Below, in pieces: positions 34,101 through 42,138 of a stretch of 64,000 bases of DNA. Source of the stretch: Kitasatospora terrestris. GTDB taxonomy: Bacteria; Actinomycetota; Actinomycetes; Streptomycetales; Streptomycetaceae. The notes beneath the pieces are model-generated. The model saw nothing but the letters and a program-made list of their open reading frames with translations. It ran no database searches and had not been told where the DNA came from. The translations under genes and the position numbers were made by a program. The stretch's first letter is position 1, and every line of letters begins with the position of its first letter. Location of the stretch: NCBI RefSeq assembly GCF_039542905.1, contig NZ_BAABIS010000001.1, positions 6,014,001 through 6,078,000 on the forward strand, in the 5' to 3' direction.

Positions 34101-34584
34101 AGGAGAGATCTGCCCGCAGGGCCGCCTCGGGTACATGCTCCGTTGAGTCAGCTAGGGCTATCGCCTCCGGAAACTCCAGCGGCGCCACAGATTCACCCTC
34201 GGCTGCTCGTGCCATCACCCGGCGCACGCCGGTGACGTTGCAGGGCATCTTCGTGGCACCTGACGCTGCGGCAGCCAGCGCTGAGACAAGCTCCTCGTAC
34301 ACCTTGCGGAAGAAGACTGTCGGCTTCTCGTCGCCCTCGATCAACTCCACACGTGTAGTGATGAACCCGCGCTTCGAAGCCATCTGCTCAGTTGCATTGA
34401 GCAGGCTGGTCTTGCCGGAAGCTCGAGGGCCGTGCAAGACCACACACACCGATGGGTGATCCGCAGCTGCTTGATCGAGCTCGTACGCGATGACGGCTAG
34501 CTCGTCGGTTCGGCCGGCGAAGATGGCCTGATCGCGCACCGGGTTCCGGTAGTCGTATGGGTTGCGCAACGTGGAGATGTCCAT
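31144..34584 (-). CDS. STAND-like NTPase-TPR-GT4 glycosyltransferase fusion
   Basis: 1,146 residues in three parts. (1) An N-terminal P-loop NTPase (about 1-400) begins with the NPYDYRNPVRD...FAGR pattern; it has Walker A HGPRASGKTS (51-60), Walker B IVLLIDEAQ (171-179) and a sensor-like LVLAGTSG. (2) A helical and TPR-like middle (about 580-700, with NLASGRPDEALEWADRAVSL). (3) A GT-B glycosyltransferase (about 751-1146) has HGGLSTFNRDL, the GR...KG phosphate-binding segment (LLLGRVEDAQLKGVD) and the GT4 EX7E motif (Glu1046/Glu1054 in SEGFGLVGAEA). GC is visibly lower than its neighbours. ATG 34584 follows GGGGG. I infer a sensor NTPase with a glycosyltransferase effector, possibly a defence protein. 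Confidence 0.85.
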   Translation of the reverse strand: MDISTLRNPYDYRNPVRDQAIFAGRTDELAVIAYELDQAAADHPSVCVVLHGPRASGKTSLLNATEQMASKRGFITTRVELIEGDEKPTVFFRKVYEELVSALAAAASGATKMPCNVTGVRRVMARAAEGESVAPLEFPEAIALADSTEHVPEAALRADLSYFVRLFEQPIVLLIDEAQLIANDPKALSVLRFLAARVNGLVLVLAGTSGLVEQITKVHSPILRQFREIEVRGFVEVEDVRNCILRPLLSIGIDGKVSRDVVSSMIQLTDGNPYEIQLYCHEMFARWQRGLADGLILAPDVLEGIRSRMESGRADVLNRPLIRAVRRMSPFELIAFNVLTSSLGHATAEEAWFAYRMTGRQEITRTQYDQCREMLIKDGILASDEIIHFAIDSELFDEIYVRLWTAREIGQEPHTQFTSRNNVRSLLIDRLFNLLHGFAKKPLRIFPTCCFRMTRSRVDEIFKALETLPAAGPDATPRVHLLHSAILQAGEPSALDLTAITCTYGRNSVERWLYSADTENIELAEHPEFIAAADRIAHLGGNLSAAKVRVPLRSWPAHEWFEKSTGQLRSRLAENHLAAAYDAYTVGDSSATLSNLQLSFTLNPGWEQANNLTYINLASGRPDEALEWADRAVSLAPIPWTRSLSLYNNALAQLLVGNRDASAALLGQAAKELDTRVVDDPIIEFLLLPAPDDVALLHEETGVSLKEAVVRVRAALSSDSVAANITEDIEPEKEHEHSKQEASADDLRDPSRAPIVLFVATEWASLHGGLSTFNRDLCRATAAAGAQVFCVVLSASPEELTAAADAGITLLPAPKMPGASEDMRLTSRPKLPDGGVPDLVVGHSRITGPAAKKLTDDFFPSARRLHFLHMAPDEIEWYKLDRESDAGLRAEERTDIERALGRSAHRVVTVGPRLHDQFMAEFANPLRLDPGFDAAVTAVERKPPGGSPLRVLLLGRVEDAQLKGVDLAAAACGQVAAWRQEDGLSRIRLVVRGTPEATSEEERARIGAWAASPLLHLVVREYTSTQDRIDNDLNSASLVIMPSRSEGFGLVGAEAISLGIPVLASSESGLAQLLREVLGRESADNFVVSISGNDEKDTDKWARNIDRKLRDLPAAFQQASNLRANLAEHAPWSKAAAAILGEIGEK

Positions 34585-35112
34585 GGAGCCCCCTAGCCTC
34601 AGGGAGATCGTATGGCCTTTTACGGAGCGTTTGGCCGCACTTCCCGTGGTGTTCGCTTCTGGCCGGCTCAGGCGTCCGGGTGAGGAACAGCTGGGACCGC
34701 GACTCATGGCGCTTAGGCCGTGGCTCCAGTTTAGATGCCGCGCACATGGAGCGACGAGCGGTCTCAGCTCACCGCGTCCATGGCGATACGCGACTGTCCT
34801 TCTCGGCTCGCTGGCCAGCGGCGCGGCCGCCCTCGACGACCGCGGATGGCGACTCGGCAAACTCGGTGGCCTTCGCGACGGCAGCGACCAGACCCTGAAC
34901 AGCCGCTCGCCACGCACCCCTCTGCGGCGGCAGCACGAGGGACCCCGAGGCGGTCGGCATCCCCACGAGGCTGGCGCCCGAGACCACCACGGGACCACAC
35001 GTTGTGCGCACGACAGCGCAACTCCAGCGTGGCCGCTCTCTATGTTGTGTATGCCCATGCCTCTGACCTTCAGCGATAGCTTCCAGCGCGATCTGGGGTC
35101 AAGGGTCTTTCG
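34585..35112. other. Gap between the fusion gene and the helicase gene
   Basis: No well-supported gene. One minus-strand frame from GTG 35011 to 34769 (80 codons, with GGAG about 12 nt upstream, product Ala/Val/Arg-rich) could be a small protein upstream of the fusion gene, but base composition alone could also produce it. The promoter of the fusion gene should lie within about 34590-34760. Confidence 0.4.
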
Positions 35113-35141
35113 CCTGCTACCGCCTGTGTGGCGGTAGCAGG
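35113..35141 (-). terminator. Terminator overlapping the helicase stop codon
   Basis: A perfect 12-bp stem (35113-35124 with 35130-35141), 5-nt loop. The TAG stop of the helicase gene (35117-35119) lies inside the distal arm. Confidence 0.75.
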
Positions 35142-37009
35142 TGTTGTAGGTAGGTCTGGGTGGCGGGGTCGGTGGAGTAGAAGCGGGTGCCTTGGGTGCC
35201 GCGGGTGGCTAGGACGCGGTAGGTGTTGAGGGCGTAGCGGAGGTACTGGTCAGCGGGGAGCTTGTTGAGCTTGCCATCGTGGCTTTCTGCTGGCTGGGCG
35301 ATCCAGCGGTTGTCGCGGCGGATGAGGTCATTGCCGATGATCACGGTGTTGTGGCTGTACTCCATGCCCTGCGCTGTGTAGACGCAGCCGACCTGCTGGT
35401 GTCCGCCGATGTCGGTAGCCCAGAAAGGGCGGCCGGGGAGGTCAGGGGTGTCGAAGGGCGTGGCGTCTTCGCGGTAGTTCCAGGGCCGCTCCCAGGTCCG
35501 TTGTCCGGAGGGGCTGTCCCAGCGGATTACGACTTCGGGGAGGAGCGGTGGAGTGGAGGGGGCTTCCCAGGGCCAGCAGAAGCCCGCGGTGATTCGAGCG
35601 GTGCGGCCATCGCTGACATGGGCCTCCACCCAGTGGGTGAACTCGTCAGGATCTGCGGCGAGTGCAAGGTCGTAGTCGGTGCCGCTCCAGACGGGGGCGG
35701 GGCCAGCGGGTGCGAGGAGCTGGTCGATCCACTGGTGGTAGGCCTGGGATCCGTTGCAGCGGAACTGGGCGGTCAGATCGATGCGCGCAAAGGCATATCC
35801 CTTCCTGTCGGCGTGTGCCTTGAGTTCGGTGAGGCTGATGCCCTCGTCGGGTCGGATGATCTGCTGCTCGTCGAGGAACAGCACGGTGACGGCGGCCCGG
35901 TCGATCAGGTTGCCCAGAATGATCGGGAAGCGGTCGCGTTGTCCGGCGAACCCAGTGCGGGCTCGGTGAGCTTCGTCGATGAGGACCACACTGCTGCTGG
36001 TGATGCCCGATGGGACACGGCCGGCGAAGGTGGCGATGAGTCCGCGAGAGTCCTCGCCGACGGTCCGCTTGAGCTGGCGGGTCAGTGTGCCGGAGGGGGA
36101 GAGGAGGCGGGGGTTGGCGTCGGGGAGCTGGCACAGGTCGCCAAGGAGCCGGCAGGCGATCACACTCTTACCGGTCCCGGGGCCACCCGTCACGACGACG
36201 ATGCCCTTCGTCCGCTGCTGGCGGGCTGAGGTGACAGTGTGCAAGGCGGTCTGGCGGGCAACGTCCTGGTCCCCGATGAGACGGAACGCATCGTGGCCCT
36301 CGATCACCCGACCTGCCCGCGCCAGCAGCCCACGTGAGGGACGGTGCCGGGCAGCCAGCAGCGCGGCTATCGCCTCGTCGGGCGGGGATTTCAGATCGGC
36401 ACAGGCCAGCTGCTGAGCCACAGCATGGGGCGGTTGGGCTGCGTCGAGGTCATCGCGTCCCAGGATGGGGAAGGCGGCCGAGGGGCCGTTAGCGGCGAGC
36501 GCCCGCAGCTCGTCGACTAGTTCTGGGCCGGCGTCATGGAGGACAACGACACCGCGGGCCAGCAGCGGAAGCTGGTCCTGATCGATCCAGTCTTCCAGGT
36601 AGCGGACGTAGCCGCCGACCTGCCGGGCAGGGTGCTGAACAACCCGCTGGCCAGCAAGCACCAGGCCCGGACGGCGCGGGTCCGTCCTCACGCTCGTCCA
36701 CTGCTTCAACTCAATCGCTACGGCCGTCAGGTAGCCACCGCCATCCTCGCCGAGGAGCAGCGCGTCCACTCGTTCGCCCGTTGCGGGCAGGCAGTACTCC
36801 AGCACGACATACAGGTCATCCAGGCCGGCGGCGGTGAGGGCGGATAGCAGCGCCGGCCAGCTGCGGCTCCAACTGCGGACCTCTTCCGGGCTTGGAGCGG
36901 TACCGAACAGCTTGGTAGCCAGCTTCTCGCAGGCCGCGATGAACTGCGGCTGCACCACCTTCTGCGCCGCTTCGGCGACGCTCCCCCCGTACAGATGCAT
37001 GGCAAACAT
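35117..37009 (-). CDS. PD-(D/E)XK nuclease fused to DUF2075 (Schlafen-3-type) helicase
   Basis: The 630-residue protein's N-terminal domain contains an Asp82...Glu100-x-Lys102 core (VDALLLG...AIELKQW), as in PD-(D/E)XK nucleases. The rest is a superfamily-1 ATPase of the DUF2075 type: Walker A GGPGTGKSVIACRLL (about 275-290), Walker B VVLIDEAHRAR (about 340), an FLDEQQ motif, and the DUF2075 signature YTAQGMEYSHNTVIIG near the C-terminus. Divergent from a MazG gene across 87 nt. A 147-bp degenerate copy of its 3' part lies at 39494-39640. Likely a nucleic-acid-degrading defence enzyme. Start ATG 37009; ATG 37000 is an alternative. Confidence 0.82.
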   Translation of the reverse strand: MFAMHLYGGSVAEAAQKVVQPQFIAACEKLATKLFGTAPSPEEVRSWSRSWPALLSALTAAGLDDLYVVLEYCLPATGERVDALLLGEDGGGYLTAVAIELKQWTSVRTDPRRPGLVLAGQRVVQHPARQVGGYVRYLEDWIDQDQLPLLARGVVVLHDAGPELVDELRALAANGPSAAFPILGRDDLDAAQPPHAVAQQLACADLKSPPDEAIAALLAARHRPSRGLLARAGRVIEGHDAFRLIGDQDVARQTALHTVTSARQQRTKGIVVVTGGPGTGKSVIACRLLGDLCQLPDANPRLLSPSGTLTRQLKRTVGEDSRGLIATFAGRVPSGITSSSVVLIDEAHRARTGFAGQRDRFPIILGNLIDRAAVTVLFLDEQQIIRPDEGISLTELKAHADRKGYAFARIDLTAQFRCNGSQAYHQWIDQLLAPAGPAPVWSGTDYDLALAADPDEFTHWVEAHVSDGRTARITAGFCWPWEAPSTPPLLPEVVIRWDSPSGQRTWERPWNYREDATPFDTPDLPGRPFWATDIGGHQQVGCVYTAQGMEYSHNTVIIGNDLIRRDNRWIAQPAESHDGKLNKLPADQYLRYALNTYRVLATRGTQGTRFYSTDPATQTYLQHLLPPHRR

Positions 37010-37096
37010 CTGTACCACCCGGAGCGGACAACCCGCAGGGCTAATGCCAGGGCTGGGGTTGGCAGCTCGTGGCCACCCGCTGGTATCCCTTGCGCT

Positions 37097-37462
37097 ATGA
37101 CGATCAAAGACCTCCAGCAGGCACTGGCCGAGTTCACCGCGGAACGCGACTGGCAGCAGTTCCACACCCCGAAGAACCTCGCCATGGCGCTGGCCGGTGA
37201 AAGCGGGGAACTGTTGGAGATCTTTCAGTGGCTGACCCCCGAGCAGTCCGCGACCGTGATGGACGATCCCGACCGAGCGGTGCAGGTCCGTGAGGAGATG
37301 GCTGACGTCTTCGCCTACCTGCTCAGGATGGCTGATGTGTTGAACCTTGACCTGGAACAGGCGTTGCTTGAGAAGATCGAGACCAACCGGCGCCGTTACC
37401 CGGCCCACCTGGCCCGGGGCCGCGCCGACAAGTACACGCACCTGGGGGGACAACCAAGTTGA
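37097..37462 (+). CDS. MazG-like nucleotide pyrophosphohydrolase
   Basis: The 121-residue all-helical NTP pyrophosphohydrolase shows the MazG metal-binding pattern: GESGELLEIFQW (ExxE, about 35-46) and REEMADVFAYLLRMAD (ExxD, about 67-82). Such enzymes remove (deoxy)nucleoside triphosphates and are recurrent partners in phage-defence islands. No ribosome site is obvious before ATG 37097, so it may be translated from a leaderless message. It shares the TGATG junction with the HNH gene and is divergent from the nuclease-helicase. Confidence 0.85.
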   Translation: MTIKDLQQALAEFTAERDWQQFHTPKNLAMALAGESGELLEIFQWLTPEQSATVMDDPDRAVQVREEMADVFAYLLRMADVLNLDLEQALLEKIETNRRRYPAHLARGRADKYTHLGGQPS

Positions 37463-38454
37463 TGCGGATCGTCATGCAGCCGGCACGCCGGTCGGAAAAG
37501 GACGTCGCCCAGCACTACCAGGACACCATCGTGAACCCGGTCGTCTTCGACGACCACGCCGACCTCCTGCAGCCTGGCGTCCTGGACCAGCTCAAGCAGC
37601 TGTTCCCCGACGGCGCAGCCGAGATGTGGGGCGTCGTCCCGGGCAAGAAGGAGATCAACCTCTCGAAGATCAAAAAGATGCGCCCCGGAGACTGGGTGTT
37701 CTTCAGCGGGGACAAGCGCCTCTACTTCGGCGGAACGATCGCCCTGATGTGGCGCAACCGGGACCTCGCCACTCGCCTCTGGGGGACCGATTACGCCGGA
37801 AGCACATGGGAGTACATGTATGCCCTCTCCGGCACGCGAGGTTTCGACATCCCCATCGAGGAGGTTCGCCAGCTCCTCAACTGGAACCCCAACCGCAACA
37901 TCATGGGCATCTCCATCCTGAACGAGGACGAGAGCGACACCCTCCAGACCCTGCTCACCCTCGAACCCGCCACCGCACTCACCGCCCCTATCGACCCTGA
38001 GGCCGAGGAAGCAGCGGTCGCTGCCTTCGATGGCGAGCTCGAGCGCAAGGCCCAGCGTGCCTACCGCGGGGAACAGGCCGCCCTCAAGCGCCGCCTGCTC
38101 CCCGGCGCGACCGGCCAGTGCGCACTGTGCGGCCGGGAGCTTCCCGCAGCCTTCCTCATCGGAGCGCACATCAAGAAGCGCGCGATGTGCACCGACGAGG
38201 AGAAACGAGACCTGGCCAACATCGCGATGCTTGCCTGCACCTTCGGCTGCGACGCCCTCTACGAACACGGCTACGTCGCGGTGGGCCCCGGGGGCGTCCT
38301 CCAGGTGAGCCCACTGGCCATGGGAGTTCCAGGCGTCGCTCAGCACATCCAGCAACACCTGGCTGGCCGAACCGTGGCCTGGTGGAACGTGGAACGGCAG
38401 CCGTACTACGACTGGCACCACGCCCACACCTTCAAGGCCAGCCCGCCGCTGTGA
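37462..38454 (+). CDS. PUA/EVE-like domain protein with C-terminal HNH nuclease
   Basis: The 330-residue protein's N-terminal half (about 25-150) contains MWGVVPGKKEINLSKIKKM, MRPGDWVFFSGDKRLYFGG and GISILNED, fitting a PUA/EVE-like module that may read modified bases. The C-terminal half is an HNH-type nuclease: CALCG (about 221-225), FLIGAHIKKRAMC with the catalytic-type His, then LANIAMLACTFGCDALYEHG. This reader-plus-nuclease layout suggests modification-dependent restriction. ATG 37462 is coupled to mazG by a 1-nt overlap and follows GGGGGGA. Confidence 0.78.
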   Translation: MRIVMQPARRSEKDVAQHYQDTIVNPVVFDDHADLLQPGVLDQLKQLFPDGAAEMWGVVPGKKEINLSKIKKMRPGDWVFFSGDKRLYFGGTIALMWRNRDLATRLWGTDYAGSTWEYMYALSGTRGFDIPIEEVRQLLNWNPNRNIMGISILNEDESDTLQTLLTLEPATALTAPIDPEAEEAAVAAFDGELERKAQRAYRGEQAALKRRLLPGATGQCALCGRELPAAFLIGAHIKKRAMCTDEEKRDLANIAMLACTFGCDALYEHGYVAVGPGGVLQVSPLAMGVPGVAQHIQQHLAGRTVAWWNVERQPYYDWHHAHTFKASPPL

Positions 38455-38674
38455 CAGGGGGCGCTGGCCGGCTCTGCTCGAGGCACGCCGACCAGACGGC
38501 ATGATTCCAAGCTCGCTGAACGACAGGGGATGGCGTGGGAGGGCGTCTGGAACCACCGGTGACGGATGTACGGTGCTGCGTCGAGGAGCGCGGCTGGCGG
38601 ACCGGGCAGACCGAGGTGGGGCCAGCCTCAAAAATGGGTCACGAACTGTCACGGAGCGCTGACAGACTGCCGCT

Positions 38675-39499
38675 GTGACAGTGACCCCGCAGCGCGTCAG
38701 CCAAACAAACACCCCCGGCGCCAGCGCACGGCGCGAAGCCGCCCGGCTCCGCGCCGGCACGATCCGAACCGTCGAGCCGCAGCGTCTCTACACCATCCGC
38801 AGTAAGGGCAAGTGCGCGGTCGTCGCCACCGCGTACGCCCTGGCATGGGTTCTCCTCGCCTACATTGCCGAGCTGGGCATCAGTCTCGGACTGATCGCTG
38901 TTCTCATCGGCGCGATCGCCTACGCCACCGCGAGGAGGCGCCCCGTTGTGGGTTGGAGCGAGCCGAAGACCTATAAGGTGCCGGCCACCCCGGAAGCGTT
39001 GAAGGAAGCTGAGCGGTGGGAGCGCGGTGCCGAGGGCGAGGAGGCCACCTACCGAATTCTCAAGCCGCTGGAGCGCGAAGGCTGGGTCATCCTCAACGAT
39101 CGGCGCATCCCGGAACGTACCGCGAACCTCGACCACATTTTGATCGGTCCCCAGCGGCAGCTCCTCGTCATCGATTCCAAAAACTGGAAGCCAGTCCCCG
39201 GGGCGGACGTCCGGCCCAGAAGCGAGACGACACTGATGTATGGCAGGTGGGACTGCACCGAACAAGTCCAAAAGCTCCTTGCGGAGATTGAGTCGTCCCT
39301 CCGTGACATGCTTGGCGAGCCCCAGGCGGTCATGGTCATCCACAGGGCGCCGATGTGGGGACCGCTCCTACGCTGCCGTGGCGTGTACGTCGTGAGTCCT
39401 GAGCGGCTTGTGAGTTGGGTCCGCCAGTCGAACAAGAACCCACATCTTCGGGTCGACTTGGCCGCGCACATCGATTACGCATTCCGGCCATACGTGTAG
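38675..39499 (+). CDS. NERD-domain membrane protein
   Basis: The 274-residue protein has a basic N-terminus, two hydrophobic helices (about 47-90), then a NERD (nuclease-related) domain: RGAEGEEATYRILKPLEREG, LDHILIGPQRQLLVIDSKNW (about 150-170; Asp and Asp-x-Lys as in PD-(D/E)XK folds). NERD proteins are predicted DNA-processing enzymes often found in defence regions. The GTG at 38675 is used; a second in-frame GTG lies two codons later. It is preceded by 220 nt without a gene. Confidence 0.8.
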   Translation: MTVTPQRVSQTNTPGASARREAARLRAGTIRTVEPQRLYTIRSKGKCAVVATAYALAWVLLAYIAELGISLGLIAVLIGAIAYATARRRPVVGWSEPKTYKVPATPEALKEAERWERGAEGEEATYRILKPLEREGWVILNDRRIPERTANLDHILIGPQRQLLVIDSKNWKPVPGADVRPRSETTLMYGRWDCTEQVQKLLAEIESSLRDMLGEPQAVMVIHRAPMWGPLLRCRGVYVVSPERLVSWVRQSNKNPHLRVDLAAHIDYAFRPYV

Positions 39500-39640
39500 A
39501 TGCAGCCGACCTATTGGTGTCCGCCCGTGTCGGTGGCCCAGAAGGGGCGGCCTGGGAGGTCTGGGGTGTCGAAGGGCGTGTCGTCTTCGCGGTAGTTCCA
39601 GGGTCCGCTGCCAGGTTCGTTGTCCGGCGGGGATGTCCCA
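39494..39640 (-). pseudogene. Duplicated fragment of the nuclease-helicase gene
   Basis: About 147 bp closely resembling 35381-35520. Translated on the minus strand it gives PWNYREDDTPFDTPDLPGRP and FWATDTGGHQ, matching the helicase almost residue for residue before running into a stop. There is no start, no ATPase motif and no ribosome site. It is evidence of a partial duplication or recombination in the cargo region. Confidence 0.85.
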
Positions 39641-39697
39641 GAAGAATGCGCGGTGCCCCGCTCCCCAGGTGAGGAAGCGGGGCGCTGTGCGCAGCCG

Positions 39698-40555
39698 TTA
39701 CTCGAAGATGTTCGGGACGGGAATGCGGTTGACGCGACGGTTCGCGTTCCAGGCGGAGGCAACTGCCAGGTGAGCCGCCTTCAAGCGGCCCCTGGTGCCG
39801 TCGGCCTGGGTGTTGTTGTTGGTGGCGATCGTCTGGATCTTTGCCTTGAAGGCAGTGGGATCGCCCTGACGCTTGAGCTTCTGCGCCAACTCGGCAGGCT
39901 TCAGCTCGGGGTGCTTGGACATCACCGTGGCGATACCGCCGATCGTGACGGAGTGCCACGTATCGGGAGTGCGACCCCAGGCGTCCTCGGCGATGGTGAG
40001 CGACCGGTCCAAGATGTCGGGACCATGCTCCATCACGATGCCGAGGATCCCCTTGATCCCGCGCACACTGTTGGCGGTGCTGCTGCCGACCTTGAGCTGG
40101 TGCTTCTCCAGGACGGTGTTGGTGTCTTGGAAGAGCGGGTGTCCGGCCAGCACGCCGATCCTGAACTCGTCGGTCGGGCCGACCTTGGAGGACTCCTTGT
40201 TCTTGATGATGAACAGGGATGCCTCATTGGCCATGGACAGATCGAAGTGGACCTCGCAGGCGATGGTCTGGATGGCTTCGCGGACTCTCTCCGGGACCGT
40301 CACCTTCCCAGTCAGAATGAGCTGGCAGGCGTAGACGCGGTGCATGCCGTCAACCGCGTACTGGCCGTCCTTGCGCTGCGAGAGGATCGGCGTCCCGAGC
40401 GCGCTGGGGACCAACTTCTCGGCGATGGCCTGCGCGCGCGACTTATTGAGGTTCCGCTGGGCGCGGGGGTCGAACTTGATAGATCGCGGGTCCACCTGGA
40501 TGTACTTGATCGGGTGGTCCGGGATGTCGTAGCTGTAGTTCGTGCCGGACAACAC
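39698..40555 (-). CDS. ParB/Srx-like DUF6551-type protein
   Basis: The 285-residue protein contains a ParB-N/sulfiredoxin-type segment: IQVDPRSIKFDPRAQRNLN near residue 19, then a GTPILSQRKDGQYAVDGMHR region whose DGxHR signature (about 65-69) is the phosphate-binding motif of this fold. The rest is mostly helical and ends in NRIPVPNIFE. The fold occurs in DNA-partition proteins, nucleases and phosphotransferases; which applies here is unclear. GTG 40555 or TTG 40552 may be the start, both following AGAGGAG. Confidence 0.75.
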   Translation of the reverse strand: MLSGTNYSYDIPDHPIKYIQVDPRSIKFDPRAQRNLNKSRAQAIAEKLVPSALGTPILSQRKDGQYAVDGMHRVYACQLILTGKVTVPERVREAIQTIACEVHFDLSMANEASLFIIKNKESSKVGPTDEFRIGVLAGHPLFQDTNTVLEKHQLKVGSSTANSVRGIKGILGIVMEHGPDILDRSLTIAEDAWGRTPDTWHSVTIGGIATVMSKHPELKPAELAQKLKRQGDPTAFKAKIQTIATNNNTQADGTRGRLKAAHLAVASAWNANRRVNRIPVPNIFE

Positions 40556-41356
40556 TTCTCCTCTTGTGTCAGCACCCCAGTGGGGGTTACGGCGACACAT
40601 GTCAGCTCCCGAATGCGGGAGACGGCGACTGATCGATGCGACGCAGACTATCGGGCAACTAAGCCATCTCGCGGTCGAATTGTCGACTGAGGCGACCCTG
40701 TGCATGACTCGATGTGTCCCGTAATGTCACGACTTGCGTGATCGGTTGAGCTGCCAGCCGCGGCCCTCAAGCAGGCCGAGCCCGGAGTGCCTGTGGTCGA
40801 GTCACGTCTCAACGCTCGTTCCGAGAATCCGCGACCTGCGCGGGCGACAGGGGTGCAAGGGGCTTCCTGAGGCCGTGTGCACCGGGGCGTTCCAACGCAG
40901 GCGGGCCAGGAAGCAGCTCCCTACAGTCATCCGATGCCCCGCGTCTACGGTCAGCGGCTGCCGGGACTCTCATCGGTGGTTGGGCAACTGTGGGTGCCCA
41001 GCAGGCACCCTGCCGTGGCGATTACCATCACGGCCATGTAGAGAGCCGGTGCGCTGGCGGCGCCGACTGCCTTCCAGCGCATCGCTGATGCGCCAAGGGG
41101 AGGTTGGCGCCGGGGTAGGCGCCCGCCCGTGGATCTGCGGGATTCGTGATCCTCGGCATCGGCCTGCTGGCAGTCGCTGTTGGCCTCAGCTCGGCTGGTC
41201 AGCCGGCAGCCGCCTCGATGGATGGTGACGCGCCCGCGAAGTAGGAGCGGGCCGCCGCGGGGGGCGACGGCGGGTCGCTGGTCTGTGGTGGGCCTTGCAT
41301 GGGGGTTGTGGGTGGCGGGAGGATGCCGCGGTTGCCCGTGAGATCAGGAGCCCGTT
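40556..41356. other. Gene-poor stretch in the cargo region
   Basis: 801 nt without a supported complete gene. A short plus-strand frame from GTG 41146 to TAG 41244 encodes a 32-residue hydrophobic peptide (ILGIGLLAVAVGLSSAG), which may be the remnant of a small membrane protein; it has no clear ribosome site. Confidence 0.5.
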
Positions 41357-41785
41357 GTGCGCAAGCTTGCTGCCGCCATAACCGCGATCGTCGCCTTGGC
41401 GGTGATGGGTGTGCTGTGGATGCTGCCGGTGACGGTCAGTGTCTTGGGGACCACCGGAACGTGTGGTCCGGCAATTGCGGCGGCAATTTCAGATCCGACG
41501 TCGTACGGGACTGACAAGCTCGATCGGGATCTTCAGCAGCTCTGTTGGGGACAGGGGCTGCCGCTGAGCGTGGCTGGCGGAATCGTCGGCGCCGCAGGCC
41601 TCATGGTGTCGGTGGCCCTTCTGGCGATCAATCCTCGGAAGTGGCCAGCGGCTGCTGCAGCGCTTCGGCATGACCTCTCGATGATTCATCCGAGGGATCA
41701 TCAGTCGCAGTGTCCGACATGCCGGGTTCCGTTCCCGTGCCCGTCCGCACAGGTGTTGTTGGCGTCCGATCGTCCGGGACAGTGA
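41357..41785 (+). CDS. Membrane protein of unknown function
   Basis: The 142-residue protein has a hydrophobic helix at about 5-30, an extracytoplasmic loop with two Cys (TCGPA and LCWGQ), a second helix at about 72-92, and a C-terminal tail with CPTCRVPFPC, a possible metal knuckle. GTG 41357 has AGGAG 8 nt upstream. The 3' end reads toward a frameshifted HTH gene on the other strand. No family recognised. Confidence 0.7.
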   Translation: MRKLAAAITAIVALAVMGVLWMLPVTVSVLGTTGTCGPAIAAAISDPTSYGTDKLDRDLQQLCWGQGLPLSVAGGIVGAAGLMVSVALLAINPRKWPAAAAALRHDLSMIHPRDHQSQCPTCRVPFPCPSAQVLLASDRPGQ

Positions 41786-41807
41786 GAATCTCGAGACTCG
41801 CTGAATC

Positions 41808-42013
41808 TCAGGCGGCCTGCCGCCCGACGACGCGGCCGGTGCGGGCCCGGGTGCGCTTCTCGGCGGGGGGATGGTGGGCTGGCGGTAGTGCGGTCGGCCG
41901 CGCTCGTCGAGGCCATCGGGCGCGATGATCCCGGGCCGGTGACAGGAACGGATGGTGATCAGGCTGACGCTGCAGAGCTCAACCGCCTCGGGCCCGGTCA
42001 TCAGTTCATCCAT
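41808..42013 (-). pseudogene. Small helix-turn-helix gene broken by a frameshift
   Basis: ATG 42013 has an excellent GAGGAGG site. The frame reads MDELMTGPEAVELCSVSLIT then GIIAPDGLDERGRPHYRQPT, a MerR-type HTH seen in small streptomycete proteins. At a run of six G (41865-41870; C on the coding strand) the frame leaves the expected tail; adding one base restores PAEKRTRARTGRVVGRQAA followed by TGA at 41808. So it is a one-base deletion, real or an assembly error. Without correction the frame runs on to 41489 with meaningless sequence. Confidence 0.75.
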
Positions 42014-42138
42014 CGCGGCCTCCTCGGGAACGGCGAAGGACCCGACCGTTTGGCCGGGCCCTTCTGGAAGTTGGCGCATGTGTCATGCCGGCAACAGCGT
42101 TGCACGATCAGCCGATCACGTGCAAGCAGGGACGCCGG

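Noticed and set aside
34585..35058. 158 extra N-terminal residues on the NTPase-glycosyltransferase fusion
   Set aside because: The open frame continues, but the sequence is Arg/Pro/Ser-rich without fold features, and the NTPase family begins at the ATG at 34584 with its own ribosome site.
40734..41228. 164-codon plus-strand frame in the cargo gap
   Set aside because: No ribosome site, Arg/Pro/Ser/Cys-rich product and no family resemblance; treated as chance.
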